From Kiritimatiellales bacterium (GTDB lineage Bacteria; Verrucomicrobiota; Kiritimatiellia; Kiritimatiellales; Pontiellaceae), in assembly GCA_030595785.1 (NCBI GenBank), contig JAUVCG010000005.1, forward strand, positions 1 through 34,733: DNA of 34,733 nt, in the 5' to 3' direction. Position numbers and translations under genes: made by a program. The notes below the pieces were generated by a model. It worked only from the letters and a program-made list of their open reading frames with translations. It was not told the origin of the DNA and did not search any database. The first letter of the stretch is position 1; each line of letters begins with the position of its first letter. Positions 17,065 to 24,648 of this stretch are shown here, piece by piece.

Positions 17065-18591
17065 ATGTCTGGAAAGCGTACGGCACTGATGGCGTTGCTG
17101 ACCCTTGTTTCTGTTTCGGCCCATGCCGGCGGGACGCCGAATATTATTTTCCTGCTAACGGATGACCAGCGGGACAATTCATTCGGCATCATGGGGCATG
17201 AATTCGTTAAAACGCCCAACGTTGACAAACTCATTCAAAACGGGGTTCGTTTCAGCAATGCCTATATTGCCGAACCGACCTGTGCGCCGAGCAGGGTGTC
17301 GTTTTTTACGGGGATGCATGAACGTGTCCATGGCGTTGGCTTCACCTCAAGCTATAGGCTTAACGACGAGCAATGGGAGCAGACCTATCCCGCCGTATTG
17401 AAGCGCATCGGATATTATACGGGATTTATCGGAAAGTTTGGAGTCGAGTACTACACGTTCAAGAGGCAGGCGGATAAGCGTTTCGATTTCTGGCGAGGCC
17501 ATGACGGCTGGGCAAATTTTTTCCCGAAGAAAAACGATACAAACTGTAAGATCTACCACGATTCCGGCGAGGAGATCATTACCCCGGTAATGGGCGAGAG
17601 CATCGCCCGGTTTCTCGACAAGGCACCCGCCGACAAGCCGTTCTGCCTTTCGGTGAGTTTCTCCATCCCGCACGGATCTCAAATGGTGTCGATGCACGAC
17701 TGGAAGACTCGGGCGTGCGAGAACCCCATGCTGAAAGGCCATCCGGTCTACGGCTACCTGTATCGAGATCAAGGCATTGGAATTCCTGCCGAGACGGCAA
17801 CGGATCCATACCAGTATATTCCGAAGGCGTTGATGGATCAGGAGCAGGGCCGCAAAAACGATATCTATCCCTACGATTACACGCTCGAAGCCTGCCGGGA
17901 GCACCACATCCGGTATTACCAGCAGATCACTGGGCTGGATTTGGTGATCGGCGGCATGCTTGAAACCCTGAAGGCAAAAGGGCTGGATGAAAATACGGTG
18001 ATCATTTTTGCCAGCGACCACGGCCTGCTGATGGGGGAATACGGCATGGGTGGAAAGGCGCTGCTCTACGACCTCACCGCAAAATTTCCGTGTTTCATAT
18101 ACGACCCTCGTATGCCGAATGGGAAACGCGGCCGGAACATCGAAGCGCTAATCTCAAGCCTGGACATCACCAGCACCATTCTCGATTATGCCGGCGTGGA
18201 CCAGCCGTCCGAAATGACCGGCCAAAGCCTGCGCCCGTTGCTGGCCGACGAGAAGGCACCCTGGCGCGATGCCATCTTTCTTGAAAACCTCTACACGGGC
18301 CGCGACACCCCGTTTTCCGAAGGGATTCGAAAAGGGAAATGGAAATATATCCGGATGTACGACGGTATTGAACCCTACTCGGAAAAGGACACGGATTTCA
18401 GGGAAAGAACCCCGGATTTTGAACAGCTGTTTGATTTGGAGAACGATCCGGAAGAGAGGGTCAATCGGATTGCCGAATATGAAGGCAAGGAGATCCTCTC
18501 CGATCTAAGGGCAGTGTGCCAAAGAAGGTCGGACGACCTGAACAACCAGCGAGCCGAATACAAAAAAACGCATGCCGTCACGCCTAGGTGA
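17065..18591 (+). CDS. Secreted family S1 sulfatase
   Basis: 508 residues, start at 17065 with GGGAG 5 nt upstream and a signal peptide (ALMALLTLVSVSAHA). The signature CAPSRVSFFTG puts the formylglycine Cys at residue 73. Metal-binding Asp pairs are seen in FLLTDDQRDNSFG and ASDHGLLMGEYGMGGKALLY, the latter with the catalytic Lys. The C-terminal subdomain includes LFDLENDPEERVN, a standard sulfatase ending. Length is normal. It lies 14 nt after DUF2264 and 24 nt before another sulfatase, so these are probably cotranscribed. Subfamily and target sulfate position cannot be assigned from what I see. Confidence 0.92.
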   Translation: MSGKRTALMALLTLVSVSAHAGGTPNIIFLLTDDQRDNSFGIMGHEFVKTPNVDKLIQNGVRFSNAYIAEPTCAPSRVSFFTGMHERVHGVGFTSSYRLNDEQWEQTYPAVLKRIGYYTGFIGKFGVEYYTFKRQADKRFDFWRGHDGWANFFPKKNDTNCKIYHDSGEEIITPVMGESIARFLDKAPADKPFCLSVSFSIPHGSQMVSMHDWKTRACENPMLKGHPVYGYLYRDQGIGIPAETATDPYQYIPKALMDQEQGRKNDIYPYDYTLEACREHHIRYYQQITGLDLVIGGMLETLKAKGLDENTVIIFASDHGLLMGEYGMGGKALLYDLTAKFPCFIYDPRMPNGKRGRNIEALISSLDITSTILDYAGVDQPSEMTGQSLRPLLADEKAPWRDAIFLENLYTGRDTPFSEGIRKGKWKYIRMYDGIEPYSEKDTDFRERTPDFEQLFDLENDPEERVNRIAEYEGKEILSDLRAVCQRRSDDLNNQRAEYKKTHAVTPR

Positions 18592-18615
18592 CCGGGCTTG
18601 GAAAAGGAGATGACT

Positions 18616-20022
18616 ATGACAAAGACTAAACAGTTTTCCATGACGACGCTTGTCGCCATATTGCTCTGCAACATCGCTATTGCAGATCTGAAGCCGAATA
18701 TCCTTTTCATTTCGGTCGACGATCTGCGTCCCGAACTGGGGTGCTACGGGCAGGACTACATGATCACGCCCAACATCGACCGCTTGGCCGAGGAGGGGGT
18801 GCTGTTCGGAAAGGCCTACTGCAACTATCCCGTCTGCGGCGCGTCGCGTGCCAGCCTGATGTCCGGCCTGCGCCCGACGCCGACGCGTTTTACCAGCTAT
18901 ATGAGCCGAGCCGATGAGGATGCCGCCGGCATTCCCGACCTGGCGGCCACGCTGAAGGTGGCGGGCTACCGCACGATCAACAACGGCAAGATCTACCACC
19001 ACGAGACCGACAATGCCGCTTCGTGGGACGAGATTTTCCGGCCCAAGGAGTTCTGCCAGTATTTCAATGCGGAAAACCTCAAGCTTCTGGAGGGCGAAGC
19101 CCGGTATGGATCGAGCCCCAAAGGACTGCCGTACGAGGCGGCGGACGAGCCGGACGAGTCGTACCAGGGCGCGAAGGTGGCGGCCAAGGCCATTGCGGAG
19201 CTCAAGCGCGCGAAGGAGACCGGCGAGCCGGTCTTCATCACCGCCGGTTTCACCAAGCCGCACCTGCCGTTTAACTGCCCCAAAAAATACTGGGACATGT
19301 ATCCGGCCGACACCATCGCCATGCCCGATAATTTTTTCGTGCCCACCAACGCGCCGGCCGAAGCCCTCCACGATTTCAATGAACTACGTAGCTACCACGG
19401 CATACCGGAAGCCGGGCCGGTGCCGGAGGAGATGGCGCTTAACATGATTCGCGGCTATCGCGCCTGCACCACCTTTTCCGATGCGATGATCGGGCGCATT
19501 TTCCAAGCCTTGGAAGAACTCGAAATGTGGGACGACACGATTGTGATCCTGTGGGGCGACCACGGATGGCAGCTCGGTGAACATACGCTCTGGTGCAAGC
19601 ACGCCAATTTCAACACGTCGCTGCAGGTGCCGCTGATCGTCCGCGTGCCGGGCAAGTCGACCCAAAACACCGTCGCGCTGGTCGAGTTTATCGATCTCTA
19701 TCCGACGATCTGCGACCTGGCCGGAATCGAAAAGCCTGCGCACCTTGAGGGAACCAGTTTTGTTCCGCTGTTGGACAACCCTTCCAAGGATTGGAAAAAG
19801 GCGGTGTTCGGCCGCTACCGTGCCGGCGACTCGATCCGCACCGCCCGCTATCTCTATACCGAGTGGACGAACGCCGATGGCGAGATGGTCGCCCGCATGC
19901 TCTACGACCACAAGGTCGATCCCGACGAAAACAACAATGTTGCAGGCCATCCGGAATACAAGGATGTGGTGAAAAAGTTATCTCAGGAACTCAAGGCCGG
20001 CTGGCCCCATCTGCAAAAATAA
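18616..20022 (+). CDS. Secreted family S1 sulfatase, iduronate-2-sulfatase-like
   Basis: 468 residues. AAGGAG at 18604-18609 favours the ATG at 18616; ATG 18610 lies too close and an upstream TTG at 18598 is unlikely. Signal peptide MTTLVAILLCNIAIA. The signature is CGASRASLMSG (Cys74), the permitted C-x-A-S-R variant. VDDLRPELGCYG, KPHLPFNCPKKYWDMYP and WGDHGWQLGEHTLWCKHANF closely parallel the sulfatase at 1357, so both likely share the iduronate-2-sulfatase-type branch (S1_7) and perhaps a related target. It ends about 20 nt before the HAD gene. Two copies of the 15-bp palindrome (19501, 19782) lie in its coding sequence. It appears intact. Confidence 0.92.
   Translation: MTKTKQFSMTTLVAILLCNIAIADLKPNILFISVDDLRPELGCYGQDYMITPNIDRLAEEGVLFGKAYCNYPVCGASRASLMSGLRPTPTRFTSYMSRADEDAAGIPDLAATLKVAGYRTINNGKIYHHETDNAASWDEIFRPKEFCQYFNAENLKLLEGEARYGSSPKGLPYEAADEPDESYQGAKVAAKAIAELKRAKETGEPVFITAGFTKPHLPFNCPKKYWDMYPADTIAMPDNFFVPTNAPAEALHDFNELRSYHGIPEAGPVPEEMALNMIRGYRACTTFSDAMIGRIFQALEELEMWDDTIVILWGDHGWQLGEHTLWCKHANFNTSLQVPLIVRVPGKSTQNTVALVEFIDLYPTICDLAGIEKPAHLEGTSFVPLLDNPSKDWKKAVFGRYRAGDSIRTARYLYTEWTNADGEMVARMLYDHKVDPDENNNVAGHPEYKDVVKKLSQELKAGWPHLQK
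19501..19515. repeat. Palindrome TTCCA-AGCCT-TGGAA
   Basis: Exact copy of the dispersed palindrome, in the coding sequence of the sulfatase at 18616. Confidence 0.7.
19782..19796. repeat. Palindrome TTCCA-AGGAT-TGGAA
   Basis: Second exact copy in the same sulfatase gene, in a different codon phase from the copy at 19501. Confidence 0.7.
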
Positions 20023-20044
20023 ACGGAATTTAGCAAAAGGAACC

Positions 20045-20935
20045 ATGACTATGGATTATGTGGCTCAATTAAAGGATATCCCGAAACAGAACGACTTCTT
20101 CATCGGATTCGACAGCGATGGCTGCGTATTCGACACCATGGAACTCAAGCACAAGGAGTGCTTCTGTCCGGCGGTGATCAAACACATGGAATGCCAGCCG
20201 GTCAGCAAGGCCGCCCGCGAGGTTTGGGATTTCGTGAACCTCTACAGCAAGACGCGCGGCTGCAACCGCTTCCTCGCCATCCAGCATTTCCGCGACCTGC
20301 TGCGCGAGCGCAAGGATGTCCAGGCGCGCAACTTCCAGGTATCGGAACTCAAGGAGCTTGATGCATGGATCAAGCGCGAAACCAAGCTCGGCAATCCCTC
20401 GCTGAAGATCGAGGTCGAAAAAACCGGCAACGAGGAACTCAAGCGCATGCTCGACTGGAGCCTTGAGGTCAATGCCCGCGTTGCCGACATGGTTTCCGGC
20501 GTGGCGCCGTTTCCGGGCGTGATGGACGTGCTCGGGCAGGGCAGCGAAAAGGCCGACATGATCGTGGTCTCCCAGACCCCGCTCGAAGCGCTCGAACGCG
20601 AGTGGGAAGAAAACGGCATGACCCCCTTCGTCAACCTGATCGCCGGCCAGGAGCACGGCACCAAATCGGAGCACATCCACTATGCCACCGAGGGTAAGGG
20701 CTATGATTCCGACAAGATCCTGAAAGTGGGCGATGCCCCCGGCGACTACAAGGCCGCCATGGACAACCATGCCTTCTTCTATCCGATTGTCCCCGGCAAC
20801 GAGGAAATGTCGTGGAACCGCCTGGCCACCGAAGGCCTGGCCAAGTTCTTCGAAGGGTCCTTCGCCGGCGCATACCAGCAGATGCTGATCGAGGAATTCG
20901 ATGCCGCACTGCCGGAGCACCCGCATTGGGACTAG
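20045..20935 (+). CDS. HAD-superfamily hydrolase
   Basis: 296 residues, cytoplasmic. Motif I is FDSDGCVFDT (nucleophile D23, acid/base D25), motif II Ser lies in IVVSQTPLEAL, a Lys candidate is in GQEHGTKSEHI, and motif IV is LKVGDAPGDYKAAMDN. The cap is helical (about 35-160). This is a complete haloacid-dehalogenase-type phosphatase; by context it may dephosphorylate a sugar phosphate from the imported glycan, though the substrate is not readable. It sits just after two sulfatases with AAAAGG upstream of the ATG at 20045 (20051 is an alternative start) and closes the plus-strand run. Confidence 0.82.
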   Translation: MTMDYVAQLKDIPKQNDFFIGFDSDGCVFDTMELKHKECFCPAVIKHMECQPVSKAAREVWDFVNLYSKTRGCNRFLAIQHFRDLLRERKDVQARNFQVSELKELDAWIKRETKLGNPSLKIEVEKTGNEELKRMLDWSLEVNARVADMVSGVAPFPGVMDVLGQGSEKADMIVVSQTPLEALEREWEENGMTPFVNLIAGQEHGTKSEHIHYATEGKGYDSDKILKVGDAPGDYKAAMDNHAFFYPIVPGNEEMSWNRLATEGLAKFFEGSFAGAYQQMLIEEFDAALPEHPHWD

Positions 20936-21158
20936 CCAACGGGTTGCCGCTTCCGGGTATCTCCTGCACTAAGAACGCTGGACGGGAAATGGATTATGCC
21001 GACCGCAGGGACCGTCTTGGACAGCTTCTCCATCTCGGCGGGCAAGTTCTTTGCTTGTCGGATTATTTCAAAGTAATGCGAAGTCGAGTCAGTTAAATGG
21101 AATGATTTCGTTCACACGTTGCGTGTACTTATTATCATCTAAAAAGGGGAGGTGTTGA
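20936..21158. other. Intergenic region with a short unassigned reading frame
   Basis: An open frame at 20988-21096 (35 codons from ATG, MDYADRRDRLGQLLHLGG and onward) has no clear ribosome site and I do not recognise it; it could be a gene fragment. The last 60 bp become AT-rich and carry GGGGAGG just ahead of the next gene, so a promoter for it is likely here. Confidence 0.3.
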
Positions 21159-22043
21159 ATGAATTTTAAAATGGTGAGTGCAGTCGTGATCGTTTCCGCA
21201 GTGGGTATGTTTACAGCCTGTGCCGAAGCGAAATCCAGTCGGCCGCAGTCGGACGATCCGTATCTTCATACACGCCTGATCATGGGGATTCACAGCGGCT
21301 ACTGGGCGCAGGCCGCAGAGCTGTTGCGCTGTTCCGGAGCCCCTTGGCCGGAAGACGAGCAACAACAGTTTGAGGAATGGTTGCGCGAGGTGATTCTGCC
21401 TTCGATGGAACCGCGGCCCTATTTCTACAATGGCAACTGGGATGCGGCGGTCACCTGGAGCACGATGGCCATCGCGGTGTTTCTTGATGATAGAGAACTG
21501 TTTGATGAAAATATCGAGCGGCTGAAAACCGGAAATACAAACACGCGGCTTACCCATTACCTGCTGCCCAGCGGCCAGTGCCAGGAAACCGGACGGGATC
21601 AGGATCATGCCCAGATGGGGCTCGATTTCCTAGCTCGTTCCTGCGAGATCGCCTGGAACCAGGGCATTGATCTCTACGATTTTGAAAACGTATCGATCGG
21701 TAAATGCTTTGAATATTGCGCACGCTATAATCTAGGCGACGACGATGTGCCCTTCGAGGTTTACTCTTCTCCCGTCGGGAATGGGAATAGCCACGACCAG
21801 GCGGTTAAGCCCTCGGACATTAAACGCGGTGAGTTTCGTCCCATGTACGAACTGGTGTATCATCACTATCACAACCGCAAGAAGAAGCCGATGCCGTACA
21901 CGAAAAAGGCGCTGGAGCACACGCGGACTGAACACCCGGGATGGATGGTCGCGGCGGGTTTGACGACGGAGAAAACACTTGGAATATCGTCATCCCCCTT
22001 GAGGATGCCAATGAATAAAATTGGAGCATGCGAAAGATGTTGA
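21159..22043 (+). pseudogene. Shortened alginate-lyase-family gene fused to foreign tail
   Basis: ATG at 21159 with GGGGAGG upstream and a lipoprotein-like signal (VSAVGMFTAC). Residues about 37-245 match the second half of the left-edge alginate-lyase-family protein: YFYNGNWDAAVTWSTMAIAV, LLPSGQCQETGRDQDHAQMG, AWNQGIDLYDFENVSIGKCF. In the left-edge protein some 195 residues precede the matching helix (FGYLAYAADLL); here only about 35 do, so about 150 residues were lost behind the signal peptide. Similarity ends near HTRTEHPGW at about 21940. The remaining frame is spurious because another gene's tail is read in a different frame there. Candidate catalytic Asn and His motifs survive, so residual activity cannot be ruled out. 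Confidence 0.75.
21941..22018 (+). pseudogene. C-terminal tail of a propeller glycosidase
   Basis: In a frame different from the preceding gene this encodes MDGRGGFDDGENTWNIVIPL followed by EDANE and a stop at 22016-22018. The remnant at 32735 ends with LDGRGGFDDGGNAWNIVVPL in the same arrangement, and the DNA is also alike. So this is the last 25 codons of the same glycosidase family, joined to the alginate-lyase-family gene by a deletion that removed the end of one gene and nearly all of the next. Confidence 0.8.
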
Positions 22044-22227
22044 GACTACTGAGTTTGTTGGTAATGGGCCTGATGGCTTCCAATGTTGTGTCCGGAGCCC
22101 GGGAGGAGGCGCTGGACAACGGTTTGCGGGAGTTTGATGCCTCGGAACCGGCGCATCGAAAAATCACCAAGGACTTCAAGGCGTATCAATATTATGGTTC
22201 GCCCAACCTGATGATTAGCACTGACGG

Positions 22228-22242
22228 TTCCAGCCATTGGAA
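22228..22242. repeat. Palindrome TTCCA-GCCAT-TGGAA
   Basis: Exact copy of the dispersed palindrome, close to the internal junction of the GH127 remnant. Confidence 0.7.
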
Positions 22243-22647
22243 CGACCACGACGGATGGGGCTATATGACCAAGGGCCGCATGACCTATCGCGCGGGCCAC
22301 GACACCGAATGCTGTGCCGGAAACATCCACCGCATGTTCACCGATTTCCTGAAACGCGCCTGGTTGCAGAAGGGTCGCCAGATTACGGCGGCGCTCTATG
22401 CCCCCGGAACGGTTGACCTGCAGTTGAAAAACGGTGCCAAACTCGCGATCAAGCAGACCACCGACTATCCCTTTGTTCACTCCATCCGTTTCGACTTTTC
22501 GATGAATCAATCCGAAGCCCTCGAATTCCGCATGCGCATTCCGGCCTGGAGCCAGCGGTACACCGTGAACCTGAATGGCAAAGAGGTGTTGGCAAATGTT
22601 CGGAGGAATATCCTTCCATCCAGCTCCATCCAGCTCCAGCCTGCGCA

Positions 22648-22669
22648 GGGCAGACAGGAATGTCTGCCC
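22648..22669. repeat. Inverted repeat GGGCAGACA-GGAA-TGTCTGCCC
   Basis: Perfect 9-bp arms with a 4-nt loop, preceded by a 10-bp tandem duplication (CATCCAGCTC twice, from about 22618). It lies where the GH127 remnant loses family similarity and before the end of the convergent sulfatase. It could be a dispersed REP-like element or act as a bidirectional terminator; no T run is obvious. Confidence 0.6.
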
Positions 22670-22673
22670 CACT

Positions 22674-24503
22674 TTAGGACGCGTTGAACTTCTGGAGCAG
22701 ATGCTCCTGCATCCGCTCTTCATCGTTGGTGTACTTCATCGCCTTTACGGTCGGAATGAGGGGCGAGGCATCGTCGCCCATCCAGTCTAGGATATTCAGC
22801 ACCGCCAGCGTGGCATAGGATTTTTCCTTCAGCAGAGATTCGAGACAATCAAGTCCTTCTTTTTTATGGCCGTTGCGGACGAGCAGCCATGCGGCCATGG
22901 CACGTACCTCGTGCGAGGAATCTTCCAGGCCTTGGAACCCCGCTTCGGTGTGGTTGAGAAGGAAACAGCCGACGATGCCCCAGTAGCGTAAGCCGCAGTC
23001 GGGGCTCTTGAGTAAATTTACAAAGGGTGGAAGATTTTCGGGGTTTTTCTCCAGTGCCAGATCGGCGGCATCGAGCAGGGCGGGCAGGTTGTATAGCGTT
23101 GGATCGCGCACCATGTCGTGGATCGTCAGGTTGTGGTCGGCGGCGCGTTTAACCATTTCGGATTCGGGCAGCAGGCCGGTATCGTGAATTTGTTCCTGCC
23201 AAGCGCGCAGGGTGGTGCGCATCCGGCTGGTGATTTCGGCATATTCTGGATTCTCTACCAGGTTGTTGACATTGTCCGGATCCTGCTGCATGTCGTAGAG
23301 CTCTTCCGTCCAACCCTTGGGCGCAAAGAAGCGCGCCTGCACCTCAGAGGTCTTGCCGGCCTTGACGTGCGCGTCCCACGCCTGCGCGGCTTTCATTTTC
23401 CAGAGATATTGCAGGTGTTGCATCCACGGGGCATAAGGCATGTAGTTGCGGATGTAGAGGAAGCGCTTGTCGCAAACTGCACGGGCGTTATCGAGCCGCT
23501 CATCCATTCGTCCGCGGAATGCAAAATGAAATTCCTGCTCCGGTTCGGTTGCGGCACCGAGAAAGGTGTGGCCCTGCATGTGGCCGGGAACCTTCGATCC
23601 GGTAATGCTGAGCCATGTTTGCGGCATGTCAACAAAGCTGACGAGCCGATCAATTTTACTGCCGGTTTTTTCCGCCGGCCAGAGGTGTTTGTATTTTTCC
23701 GGGATTCGGATGATGAGCGGGCAGTGCAGGCCGTTTTGGAAGAGATAGCGTTTGCTGCGCGGCAGCACACCGCCGTGGTCCGAGCAATAGATCACGATGG
23801 TGTTGTCGGCCAGTCCCTGTTCTTCCAATGTTTGGAGCCATTGGCCCATTTCGGCATCCATTCGCGTCATGGCATCGTGGTACTTTGCATAGTTTTTGCG
23901 GATATCCGGCAGGTCGGGGTGGTAGGCGCGCAGTTGGGTGTTTTTCGGGTCGTGCAGTGTGTTTTCCACGTCGCCCTGTGCGCGGCTTTCGTGCGAGGTA
24001 TAACTGTTGTAGATCTGGAAGAACGGCTGTTTTTGCTTCAGCGCCTCCCAGTCGACCTTGCCTTGGTTGTCCCAGCAGTCGGAATCATCACGCCCACCAA
24101 TGTTGTAGTCGGTCTTGTTGTCGTTGCCGGTGTAGTAGCCATTTTCCTGCAGATAGTCGGGATAATATTTGATCCGGTCGTGCGGAACCGCATTGCGGCT
24201 GCGCATCGGGTGAGTGCCGTTCGAAATGGCCAGCATGCCCGTGATCCATGTGCTGCGTGAAGGGGCGCAGACCGGTGCGTTGGCATAGCAGTGCATATAC
24301 TGAAATCCTTCGGCGGCCAGTCGATCAATGTTGGGCGTTTGGGCCCGTGGATTTCCATAGCAGCCCACCCAGTCGACGCTGTTGTCCTCGGAGGTCAGCC
24401 ATAGAATGTTCGGGCGTGCTTCGGGCTGGGCCGACACCATGTAGGTGGCGCCTGAAAGAAGGGTTGCGGCGGTGGCGATTTTGATAAAACTGCGTCTCAG
24501 CAT
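22674..24503 (-). CDS. Secreted family S1 sulfatase (N-sulfoglucosamine sulfohydrolase-like) with C-terminal helical region
   Basis: 609 residues from ATG 24503, which has AAGGAG 7 nt upstream; a longer in-frame start at 24563 lacks a site. The N-terminus is a Tat-like signal (MLRRSFIKIATAATLLSGA). CAPSRSTWITG sets the formylglycine Cys at residue 79. ILWLTSEDNSVDWVGCYGNP, NGTHPMRSRN and IYCSDHGGVLPRSKRYLF resemble the N-sulfoglucosamine sulfohydrolase branch (S1_8); subfamily is inference. Residues about 480-609 form a helical, HEAT-like extension (LLDAADLALEKNPENLPPFV, then RAMAAWLLVRNGHKKEGLDC), seen in some PVC sulfatases and perhaps a partner-binding module. It is the most distal gene of the long minus-strand array and converges on the GH127 remnant. 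One palindrome copy lies inside (22923). Confidence 0.9.
   Translation of the reverse strand: MLRRSFIKIATAATLLSGATYMVSAQPEARPNILWLTSEDNSVDWVGCYGNPRAQTPNIDRLAAEGFQYMHCYANAPVCAPSRSTWITGMLAISNGTHPMRSRNAVPHDRIKYYPDYLQENGYYTGNDNKTDYNIGGRDDSDCWDNQGKVDWEALKQKQPFFQIYNSYTSHESRAQGDVENTLHDPKNTQLRAYHPDLPDIRKNYAKYHDAMTRMDAEMGQWLQTLEEQGLADNTIVIYCSDHGGVLPRSKRYLFQNGLHCPLIIRIPEKYKHLWPAEKTGSKIDRLVSFVDMPQTWLSITGSKVPGHMQGHTFLGAATEPEQEFHFAFRGRMDERLDNARAVCDKRFLYIRNYMPYAPWMQHLQYLWKMKAAQAWDAHVKAGKTSEVQARFFAPKGWTEELYDMQQDPDNVNNLVENPEYAEITSRMRTTLRAWQEQIHDTGLLPESEMVKRAADHNLTIHDMVRDPTLYNLPALLDAADLALEKNPENLPPFVNLLKSPDCGLRYWGIVGCFLLNHTEAGFQGLEDSSHEVRAMAAWLLVRNGHKKEGLDCLESLLKEKSYATLAVLNILDWMGDDASPLIPTVKAMKYTNDEERMQEHLLQKFNAS
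22923..22937. repeat. Palindrome TTCCA-GGCCT-TGGAA
   Basis: Exact copy of the dispersed palindrome, in the C-terminal helical region of the sulfatase at 22674. Confidence 0.7.
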
Positions 24504-24590
24504 GGACTTTCTCCTTCGTTTTATGAGGCGCAGAATATAGCTGATTTCGGCAGGAAGGATCAATCGGGATCATCTTTTTCCGTAAAATAA

Positions 24591-24622
24591 TTCCAGGGAT
24601 TGGACCTGTCCAATCCCTGGAA
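24591..24622. terminator. Perfect 15-bp-arm palindrome, likely terminator and expanded TTCCA element
   Basis: TTCCAGGGATTGGAC, two bases, then GTCCAATCCCTGGAA: a 32-bp near-uninterrupted hairpin between the chimeric remnant (stop 24649) and the sulfatase (start 24503), both on the minus strand. On that strand it is followed by TTATTTTACGG, so it may terminate the upstream operon. Its outer arms are the same TTCCA...TGGAA core as the dispersed 15-bp palindrome, arranged as two nested copies. Confidence 0.75.
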
Positions 24623-24648
24623 TATGCGCGGTTGATTTCGGCGGAGAA

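Larger units (their letters stand above)
22028..22687 (+). pseudogene. GH127/DUF1680 beta-L-arabinofuranosidase remnant
   Basis: Signal peptide (LRLLSLLVMGLMASNVVSG) and about 30 residues of N-terminus, then at about 22190 a jump to the catalytic C-terminal half: WGYMTKGRMTYRAGHDTECC, then AGNIHRMF; the Cys-Cys pair is the conserved region that binds zinc and supplies the nucleophile in GH127. LQLKNGAKLAIKQTTDYPF and FRMRIPAWSQRYTVNLNGKE belong to the following beta-sandwich. After NLNGKEVL the family text ends and a repeat-rich tail (22600-22680) follows. Family members are usually 600-700 residues; about 170 remain, missing most of the helical barrel. GGAG at 22023-22026 suits ATG 22037 better than 22028. 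The stop overlaps the convergent sulfatase by 14 nt. Confidence 0.8.

Noticed and set aside
23118-24260. 380-codon plus-strand open frame opposite the sulfatase
   Set aside because: Antisense of a clear sulfatase with CAPSR motif; no motif of its own.
24504-24563. 20-residue N-terminal extension of the sulfatase at 22674
   Set aside because: No ribosome site; ATG 24503 has AAGGAG at good spacing and starts a Tat-like signal.
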